NCBI GenBank assembly: GCA_022361135.1
Contig: JAKSBM010000021.1
Location: 1-6,106 of the forward strand
Length of the DNA stretch: 6,106 bases
Direction: 5' to 3'
Origin: Desulfobacterales bacterium
GTDB lineage: Bacteria; Desulfobacterota; Desulfobacteria; Desulfobacterales; Desulfobacteraceae
The notes under the pieces are model-generated. The model was not told the DNA's origin. It made no database searches and worked only from the letters and a program-made list of their open reading frames with translations. Below, one piece after another: positions 1 through 4,883 of the stretch (within the stretch, counting starts at the first letter, position 1; every line of letters begins with the position of its first letter). The translations under genes were made by a program, and so were the position numbers.

Positions 1-1
1 C

Positions 2-226
2 CGGTTTGCCCAGGATGGCAGCATCAGCTATGGTCGCCGGCTACTGGCCTTTAAGATTACAGAGTTAACACCCCAAACCTATGCAGAAACCCCCATGGAA
101 CTTTCCGGGCTTGGGGCATCGGGCCGGGGTTGGAATGCCCAGGGCATGCACACCATTGACCCCCACCGACTTCCCAACGGGCAGTGGTTGGCCTGTGTGG
201 ATGGACTTGGTGAGGAGATCCGCTAG
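2..226 (+). CDS. C-terminal fragment of a GINT1 N-terminal-like beta-propeller protein
   Basis: An open frame enters from the left edge and ends at TAG 224-226, giving 74 residues. The visible part contains an RxAQD...YG segment (residues 1-11), an LTPQTYAE segment (22-29), then GWNAQGMHTIDP (43-54) and NGQWLACVDG (59-68) close to the C-terminus. From memory this pattern matches the end of the domain named 'glucosamine inositolphosphorylceramide transferase 1, N-terminal', a glycoside hydrolase 43-like propeller also found in bacterial sugar formyltransferase-like and polysaccharide-locus proteins. The catalytic role in bacteria is uncertain, and no active site can be judged from this fragment. 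The stop lies 3 bases before the glycosyltransferase start, so the two are almost certainly co-transcribed and translationally coupled, which supports a glycan-assembly role. Coding status is fairly secure; the family call is moderate. The gene start lies outside the window. Confidence 0.65.
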   Translation, partial: RFAQDGSISYGRRLLAFKITELTPQTYAETPMELSGLGASGRGWNAQGMHTIDPHRLPNGQWLACVDGLGEEIR

Positions 227-229
227 CAA

Positions 230-1342
230 ATGCAGTACACCATTTTTCACACCGTAAGCAACACCCAATGGGGGGGGCAGGAACGCCGGGTCTTCAATGA
301 ATGCCGGTGGATGGCCCGGCGGGGACACCGCATTGCCATTGCCACCCCGGCCGGGACTCCCCTGTACCAGCGTGCCCAGGTCCAGGGATGGAAGGTCTTT
401 GACATGTCCTTCCAAAGGCGTTCCGCCTTCCGGGATTATGGGCGGTTGAGGAAGATATTCAGGACCATCCAGCCCCAGGTATTTAATACCCACGGCAACA
501 TGGACGCCAAGGTGGGGATGCCCGCGGCCCGAAGGGCCGAGATCCCCTGTATCATTCTTTCCCGCCACATTACCCCGCCGGTGAAAAATACAGTGTTCAA
601 TCGTTTCCTCTACCATACCCCCCATTATGTTTTTACCACGGCCCATTGTGCTTCACGGCAAATTGTCGGGGATCTGGGTGTGGCACCGGAACGGGTTCTC
701 ACCGTGTCCAGTGGGATTATTCCCCCCCATGATCTTCCGCCCAGGGAGGAGGCGCGTCTATGGTTGACCCGGGAATTGGAAATGCCTTCCTCCACCCGGT
801 TCATCGGTTTTGTGGGGCGTCTGGACCTGGCCAAGGGGATTTCGGATATTGTCCAGGCCTTTGGTGAAATTGCCCCCCGGTACCCCGATCATTGCCTGGT
901 TCTGGTGGGGGAAAGCGATGATACCCGTCAACTCCGCGCTCGCATTGATGAAATGGGGTTGGCCCATCGGATTTGCCTCCCCGGCTATACCGATGATCCC
1001 TGGAAATACTATGCAGCCTTTGATTGTAAGGTCCTGGCCTCCCAGGAAAATGAGGGCATTGCCCAGTCCCTCCTGGAGGCCATGTATGCCCGTTGTCCGG
1101 TCATCGGAACCCGGGTGGGGGGGATTCCGGATGTCATCCGCCATGGAGAAACCGGGTTGCTGGTGCCGCCCAAATCCCCGGACTTTCTGGCCCAGGCCAT
1201 GGACAATCTGCTCCAAAACAGGGTAGAAACGGAGGGCCGCCGGGAACGGGCATATGAAATGATTTGCCAAAACCACACCCTGGAGGCCATGGGGCGGCGG
1301 ATCGAATCCCTGGTGACCCCGGTGTTGAAACAATCCATTTGA
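230..1342 (+). CDS. Glycosyltransferase family 4 (GT-B fold), surface polysaccharide type
   Basis: A 370-residue cytoplasmic GT-B enzyme predicted to transfer a sugar from a nucleotide-sugar donor to a growing lipopolysaccharide, capsule or exopolysaccharide chain. The N-terminal acceptor domain shows the glycine-rich WGGQER turn (residues 14-19), THGNMDA (87-93) and SRH (111-113). The C-terminal donor domain opens with FIGFVGRLDLAKG (191-203), followed by LVLVGES (223-229). It carries the family EX7E motif, E275 to E283, within ENEGIAQSLLEAM, then GTRVGGIPDVIRHGETGLLV (293-312). The length is normal for GT4. The start at 230 is supported by the 3-base gap after the preceding stop; a GGAG at 214-217 lies 12 bases upstream, rather far, so translational coupling may help initiation. 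The nuclease gene begins 11 bases downstream. The donor and acceptor sugars cannot be deduced from sequence. The family assignment is firm and the pathway is inferred. Confidence 0.93.
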   Translation: MQYTIFHTVSNTQWGGQERRVFNECRWMARRGHRIAIATPAGTPLYQRAQVQGWKVFDMSFQRRSAFRDYGRLRKIFRTIQPQVFNTHGNMDAKVGMPAARRAEIPCIILSRHITPPVKNTVFNRFLYHTPHYVFTTAHCASRQIVGDLGVAPERVLTVSSGIIPPHDLPPREEARLWLTRELEMPSSTRFIGFVGRLDLAKGISDIVQAFGEIAPRYPDHCLVLVGESDDTRQLRARIDEMGLAHRICLPGYTDDPWKYYAAFDCKVLASQENEGIAQSLLEAMYARCPVIGTRVGGIPDVIRHGETGLLVPPKSPDFLAQAMDNLLQNRVETEGRRERAYEMICQNHTLEAMGRRIESLVTPVLKQSI

Positions 1343-1353
1343 AAAGAAGAGTC

Positions 1354-1788
1354 ATGCGGTTGAAATTCTTTATTGTTCCATTGTTGATCCTGCTCCTGTT
1401 TATTTCCCCGGCCCTGGCCGGAAGTATTTCCTATGGCAATGCCCATGTTTCCCGGGTCCGTTCGGTTTATGACGGTGACACCTTCCGTTGCGACATTGAT
1501 GGATGGCCCCCCGTTGCCGGGGTGAATATCAGTGTGCGCATCAGCGGCATCGACACCCCGGAAAAGCGGGGCAGTTCCGACCGGGTGAAAAAACTGGCCC
1601 GGGCCGCCCGGGATCTAACGGTCCGGGAATTGGGCCGGGCCGGTGAGGTGGAACTTCGGAACATTCGCAGGGGTAAATACTTCCGCCTTTTGGCAGAGGT
1701 CTATGTGGACGGCCGTTCCCTGGCCGATATCCTCATCGGCAGTGGACTGGCCAAGGTCTACGACGGAGGAACCAAACCCGCCTGGTAA
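1354..1788 (+). CDS. Secreted thermonuclease (staphylococcal nuclease-like, SNase domain)
   Basis: A 144-residue Ca2+-dependent nuclease of the SNase family (OB-fold), predicted to cut DNA or RNA outside the cytoplasm. Residues 1-22 form a signal peptide: basic MRLK, a hydrophobic core, and a probable signal peptidase I site after SPALA (18-22). The catalytic set can be matched by pattern to S. aureus nuclease: D42 in YDGDT, R62 in VRISGIDTPE, D67, T68 and E70 in the same motif, and R111 in YFRLLAEVYVDG. The C-terminal LADILIGSGLAKVYDGGTKPAW is typical of the family. The frame is open further upstream to 1264, but the ATG at 1354 is chosen because it directly precedes the signal peptide, has a purine-rich AGAAGAG at 1345-1351, and avoids overlap with the glycosyltransferase. 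It lies 11 bases after that gene, so it is probably the last gene of the same transcript. All catalytic residues are present, so it should be active; its physiological role is unknown. Confidence 0.93.
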   Translation: MRLKFFIVPLLILLLFISPALAGSISYGNAHVSRVRSVYDGDTFRCDIDGWPPVAGVNISVRISGIDTPEKRGSSDRVKKLARAARDLTVRELGRAGEVELRNIRRGKYFRLLAEVYVDGRSLADILIGSGLAKVYDGGTKPAW

Positions 1789-1832
1789 ACCGAAAAATCC
1801 CCATGGATTTGTTTTGAAACCCTGGAACGTTT

Positions 1833-1896
1833 GGGGCTGGAGGGGAATTAAATTTTATGTTCGGGATTGCAGTCCCAGCAAACAGCCCCTTTTATT
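1833..1896 (+). terminator. Possible terminator stem-loop for the glycosyltransferase-nuclease transcript
   Basis: GGGGCTG at 1833-1839 pairs perfectly with CAGCCCC at 1883-1889 and is followed at once by TTTTATT (1890-1896). The 43-base loop contains its own nearly perfect palindrome, GGGATTGCAGTCCC at 1863-1876 (one T-G pair). The position, 44 bases after the nuclease stop on the same strand, suits a terminator. The large loop and interrupted T tract make it atypical, so the call is tentative. Confidence 0.3.
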
Positions 1897-2037
1897 GGGT
1901 CCGTGCCTGGAACAGAGTCAAGTTTTCCATGGCATATTTGAAAGGGGGACCTGGCAGCTTGGCCCGGATGGGGATGACCTGAAACGGGTTGTCCAGACTC
2001 CCTGGATGGGAAAGATAATCCAGGGCAGGATATCGTC

Positions 2038-2106
2038 GGGGGGGATATTGCAGTTGGGTCCGGAATTCTATCCCCAGCGCCCGGTGGACACCGCAATCTC
2101 CCCCCC
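2038..2106. repeat. Inverted repeat, 14-bp arms with one mismatch, between convergent genes
   Basis: The arm GGGGGGGATATTGC (2038-2051) is complementary to GCAATCTCCCCCCC (2093-2106) except at one position (2046 versus 2098). The 41-base spacer contains a further CCGG/CCGG pairing (2060-2063 with 2081-2084). It ends 6 bases past the spo0M-like stop, so that transcript would form a long hairpin directly after the coding region. No T tract follows on either strand, so it is not a classical intrinsic terminator. It could block 3' exonuclease, act in a factor-dependent terminator, or be part of a repeated element. The arms are seen directly; the role is inference. Confidence 0.5.
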
Positions 2107-2112
2107 TTGGCG

Positions 2113-2850
2113 TTAAATCAGTGTTTTCAACAGCGCTTCCACCTGGTCATAGTCGGCAGTGCTGGCCAGGGTTAGACTGCGATAGCCGTCCCCCACAAAG
2201 GCCCGGTCCAGTTCGACCAGGACATGGACCTGATCCCCGTTGAGGATGAAGGAGAATTCCACTTCCTTGACACTGGAAAATCCAAACCCAGTGGGCTTGA
2301 ATTCCAATTCCTGGTAGCAGCCGGACTGGGATTCAAAACCATCCCCCCGCAGGAATCCTTTTTCCACATCGGCCTTGACCATTTTAAAACCGTTTTTCTC
2401 CATGGCATCGATGAAGTGATGGACCACTGGCGCAGGATGGATGTTCAGATAATCCCGATCCGTGGGATCCATTGCCATTTCAATGTCCAGGGCGGTTTCC
2501 AGCCAGACCTTGCAACGGTTGTTGCCAACCTCCAGCACGGTCATGGGGGTTTCCGGGTGGAGGTCGAAGGAAAAGGGCATCTCCTTTTCATCCCCGGGTT
2601 GGAGGGTAAAGGGATCGGCCACCCGGTATTCGGCAATGGCGTGGCCCAGTTCCAGATCCATATCTTCCCCTTCTTCCTGGGCCAGGGTCATGAGTTTCAG
2701 GGTGATGGCGGAGACCTCCTGTTCCACTTTTCCGCCGGAGATGAGCACCCGGCCTTCCACCCGGCCACCCGGGGCAAAATGATCTGTATCCAGGACCGCA
2801 TCAACCTTGGCCGCGCCAATTCCTACCTTTGCAAACAACTTCTTGAACAT
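2113..2850 (-). CDS. spo0M: Spo0M-family (SpoOM) arrestin-fold protein
   Basis: A 245-residue cytoplasmic protein of the Spo0M family. The N-terminus MFKKLFAKVGIGAAKVDAVLDTDHFAPGG is the family signature, followed by GRVLISGGKVEQEVSAITLKLM (residues 34-55). The rest alternates beta strands, as in the two-lobe arrestin fold: PGDEKEMPFSFDLHPETPMT about 85-104, KVWLETALDIEMAMDPTDRDYLNIHP about 114-139, then a C-terminal lobe. Length is typical. In Bacillus subtilis the protein affects sporulation control; homologues occur in many non-spore-formers, where they are thought to be adaptor-like or cytoskeleton/envelope-associated, so sporulation need not be implied here. No transmembrane segment or enzymatic motif is seen. 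The ATG is preceded by AAGGA (2865-2861) with 10-base spacing. The gene has its own likely promoter and sits downstream of the cyclase-cupin-hydrolase genes, with a 115-base gap after the hydrolase. Confidence 0.9.
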   Translation of the reverse strand: MFKKLFAKVGIGAAKVDAVLDTDHFAPGGRVEGRVLISGGKVEQEVSAITLKLMTLAQEEGEDMDLELGHAIAEYRVADPFTLQPGDEKEMPFSFDLHPETPMTVLEVGNNRCKVWLETALDIEMAMDPTDRDYLNIHPAPVVHHFIDAMEKNGFKMVKADVEKGFLRGDGFESQSGCYQELEFKPTGFGFSSVKEVEFSFILNGDQVHVLVELDRAFVGDGYRSLTLASTADYDQVEALLKTLI

Positions 2851-2897
2851 GGTGCATTTTTCCTTTGTCTCTGTTTCAATGGACTTGAACGTCTATC

Positions 2898-2916
2898 ATC
2901 CTTCGGCTGAAAGGAT
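2898..2916. repeat. Small inverted repeat in the spo0M-like leader, possible operator
   Basis: ATCCTT (2898-2903) and AAGGAT (2911-2916) form a 6-bp inverted repeat around a 7-base centre. It begins about where transcription would start if the proposed -10 at 2928-2923 is right, so it could be a repressor site or a 5' leader hairpin. A repeat this short can occur by chance. Confidence 0.25.
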
Positions 2917-2922
2917 TATGAA

Positions 2923-2950
2923 AATCTATATCTAAGCTAGAAAAAGTCAA
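2923..2950 (-). promoter_or_regulatory. Likely sigma-70 promoter of the spo0M-like gene
   Basis: On the - strand, TTGACT (2950-2945, five of six matches to the -35 consensus) is followed after 16 bases by TAGATT (2928-2923, four of six to the -10). The stretch is markedly AT-rich compared with the flanking genes. Start of transcription would fall near 2916, about 65 bases upstream of the ATG. A more consensus-like CATAAT lies at 2920-2915 but has no good -35. Position and composition support a promoter; the exact boxes are a reading by eye. Confidence 0.45.
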
Positions 2951-2965
2951 TGCGGTTTTTTTGAT

Positions 2966-4392
2966 TCAATTTTCAGGTGGTTCCAAGGCATCCAGGATTC
3001 GGCCGATGAACCATTCACGGCTGAAATCCTTTTTGTCGTGGGTCACCCCCATGCGAACCAGGACCAGATCCCGGGAGGGGACCACGGCCACGATTTGTCC
3101 CTGGAAGCCCCCGCAATAATAAAGATCCCGGGGCAGGGAGGGAAAGAGGCGATCCCCGGGTTGTCCTGCCGTCCCGGCATTGAGCCAGATATGGGCCCCG
3201 TATTTCCCCTGGGGCGCTCCGGGGGTGGGGGTGGTGGCGTAATCCACCCAGCCCGGGGGGAGTATCTGTTCCCCTGACCAATTTCCCCTGTTTTTCAGGA
3301 GGAGGCCGAACCGGCCCAGTCCCGGGCCGTGGCAAACATATAGGAGGAGCCCACAAAGCGTCCCGCCGGATCCGGCTCCATCACAGCCGATGTGGCCCCC
3401 ATCCGGTCAAAGAGCCGGGTCTGGATAAATGTTTGGGCTTTCCCCAGGTCGCCGCCCAGGGTGTTGAAGACGATGTCCGCCAGGATATTGGTGGTCCCCG
3501 AGGAATAAGACCAATGAGTGTCCACGGGGAAGGCCAGGGATTTGGTGGCAGCAACGGCAGCCATGGACGGGCTTTGATAGAGCATGGCCGTGGCATCCTT
3601 AAAGGGAGCGTATGTTTCCGTAAATGCCAGCCCCGATGACATGCGCAGGAGCATGTCCAGGGTGATGGCTTTCCTGGGATCGTCCCGGCCCTGCCAGGCC
3701 GCCACCGGAGCCGGGCTATGGAGATCCAAAAGGCCGTCCCCCACCAATATGCCCACCAATGCGCCGGTCACGCTTTTGGACATGGACCAGCCGATCATGG
3801 GCGTTTCTTTGGTGAAGCCCGGGGCGTATCGTTCGGCAATGATTTCATCCCCCAGGACAATGACCACGGCCTGGGTATTCCGTTGGCTTTCCGGCCCGGG
3901 TTCGGTGAAAAAATCGTCCATGGCCCGGCTCAGTTTTGCCCGGTTCACCCCCGGGGGCAGGGGGGCGGCCCCCGGGGCATCTCCCCGGGGCCAGGGCAGG
4001 GTTTGATCCGGGGCGGGCCTTGGGGGTTGTTCACTTCCAAGGCCCCGGGCCTGGTCCCGCAGGGCATCCAATTCCGTACCCACGGCCAGGGTGCAGCCGC
4101 ATCCGTCCCGGTAAAGGGCGGTCATGGGTTTCCAGAAGCCCAGGGCCCTGGCGGTGACGCTTTGCCCTTCGTAATTCACCCGGATGGACACCAGGCGGAA
4201 GAGGGGATTGGTGGGTTTGACATCCTCCCGGAAGACCTGGTCCGGATCCCGCTGGGCCAGGAAGAGTTGGGAACAGATGTATTTGGCCGAATACCCTGTG
4301 CCAATGGGCAGGGCATGGTCAAGGTAATATAGGGCACCGGCAACGGGAACCAGGACAAGAATGCAGAGACTCCACTTCAGGATGGACTTCAT
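2966..4392 (-). pseudogene. Membrane-anchored beta-lactamase-fold serine hydrolase, split by a frameshift
   Basis: With one base restored this is a 475-residue protein of the beta-lactamase/penicillin-binding-protein family (PF00144; class C, EstB and 6-aminohexanoate-dimer hydrolase relatives). Residues 7-24 form a membrane anchor, so the enzyme should face the periplasm. Residues 30-115 are an N-terminal extension with a C-x-C pair (C98, C100); 119-148 are a proline-rich linker. The catalytic domain has the SxxK motif S203-M-S-K206, a Y296-S-S tyrosine motif, and C-G-G-F-Q-G-Q (about 427-433) near the usual third motif, then VAVVPSRDLVLVRMG. The first frame ends at TGA 3297-3295 after DWAGSASS; the other frame continues with ARFGLLLKNRG to the stop at 2968-2966. 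One missing base near 3311-3317 explains both, so either it is a recent pseudogene or a sequence error. The first frame alone would lack motif three. The substrate is unknown. It is the third gene after the cyclase and cupin. Confidence 0.85.
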
Positions 4393-4396
4393 GGTA

Positions 4397-4404
4397 CCTT
4401 CCTT
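4397..4404 (-). promoter_or_regulatory. Ribosome binding site that fixes the serine hydrolase start
   Basis: AAGGAAGG (4404-4397) sits 4 bases before the ATG at 4392 (7 bases if AAGGA is the core). The frame is open upstream to 4626, but that extension overlaps the cupin gene antiphase and encodes low-complexity sequence, whereas 4392 begins directly with the membrane anchor. This site decides in favour of 4392. Confidence 0.75.
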
Positions 4405-4417
4405 GGCATGGGACGGG

Positions 4418-4873
4418 TTAGATGAATTTTTTAAGTTCGGGATGCTTTGTCTGGAACCCTTCCACTTCCCCATGGTCGCTGAGGAAGGTAAAATCCGTGA
4501 AATCAAAGCCCGGGGCCACGGTGCACCCCACCAGGCTGTAGTTCCCCGTGGATTCCGCCGCCTGCCAGACACCCCCCGGCACCACGGCGGTGTAGGATGC
4601 CCCCGGGCCGATTTCTTCCCGGACAACCCGACTTCCGTCGTATTGGATCAATGCCAGGGGGGCCCCTTCGTAAAAATGCCAGATTTCATCGTGGACCACC
4701 CGGTGAAATCGGCTGAGCTGACCGGCGGTGAGCAGGAAATAAATTTGGGTGACGGCCTGGCGAACCCCTTGGGTGACCGGGGACGTCAGGGACAGCTCCG
4801 ATCGGTAGATTTCCTTGAAATATCCCCCTTCGGGGTGGGGGGTGAGTTGGTACTTTTCAATGAGGGTTTCCAT
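4418..4873 (-). CDS. Cupin_5 / DUF985 family cupin protein
   Basis: A 151-residue cytoplasmic single-domain cupin of the Cupin_5 (DUF985) family, a RmlC-like beta barrel. The family landmarks are present in order: LTPHPEGGYFKEIYRS (residues 10-25), IYFLLTAGQLSRFHRVVHDEIWHFYEG (44-70), VVPGGVWQAAES (97-108) and GCTVAPGFDFTDF (116-128). H57, E63 and H66 are possible metal or ligand contacts by analogy with other cupins. Length is typical. Members are mostly uncharacterised; a sugar- or small-molecule-binding or epimerase-like role has been suggested from the fold, but I would not assign a reaction. The ATG lies 10 bases after the cyclase stop, with AAGAAGA (4883-4877) as a modest ribosome site, and the serine hydrolase starts 25 bases after its stop, so all three genes look co-transcribed. 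The family call is firm; the function is unknown. Confidence 0.92.
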   Translation of the reverse strand: METLIEKYQLTPHPEGGYFKEIYRSELSLTSPVTQGVRQAVTQIYFLLTAGQLSRFHRVVHDEIWHFYEGAPLALIQYDGSRVVREEIGPGASYTAVVPGGVWQAAESTGNYSLVGCTVAPGFDFTDFTFLSDHGEVEGFQTKHPELKKFI

Positions 4874-4883
4874 GGATCTTCTT

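Larger units (their letters stand above)
1789..2112. other. Convergent intergenic region without a convincing gene
   Basis: About 320 bases separate the + strand nuclease stop from the - strand spo0M-like stop. Frames that stay open here lack a believable start, ribosome site or recognisable motif. The longest + frame (running on from inside the nuclease gene to 2116) is mostly a shadow of that gene. A - strand frame ending at TAA 1894-1892 has about 80 open codons but no usual start codon. The region contains a possible terminator stem-loop (1833-1896) and a long inverted repeat (2038-2106). It may be transcription-termination sequence, decayed coding sequence, or a dispersed repeat; the sequence alone does not decide. 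Confidence 0.5.

Noticed and set aside
1643..2116. + strand frame of 157 codons overlapping the nuclease end and the intergenic region
   Set aside because: Its first third is the out-of-frame shadow of the nuclease, it has no ribosome site, and no family motif is visible in the remainder.
2938..2968. A-tract/T-tract pair after the serine hydrolase stop as an intrinsic terminator
   Set aside because: The only pairing is A-T and short, with no GC stem, and the region is better explained as the spo0M-like promoter.
3223..3240. GGGGGTGGGGGTGGTGG run, possible G-quadruplex
   Set aside because: It is within coding sequence for a Thr-Pro-rich loop (YATTPTPGAP on the - strand), and G runs are common throughout the window.
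3295..3330. Programmed -1 ribosomal frameshift in the serine hydrolase
   Set aside because: A -1 slip at this point would give the right continuation, but there is no X-XXY-YYZ slippery heptamer and such recoding is not known to me for this family. Mutation or sequence error is simpler.
3940..4000. Dense G/C runs resembling a structured or G-quadruplex element
   Set aside because: They lie inside the serine hydrolase and are explained by codons of its proline- and glycine-rich linker (about residues 119-148).
4393..4626. Extended N-terminus of the serine hydrolase starting at 4626
   Set aside because: The extra 78 residues overlap most of the end of the cupin gene, look like out-of-frame sequence, and lack a ribosome site; the ATG at 4392 has a strong one and begins the membrane anchor.
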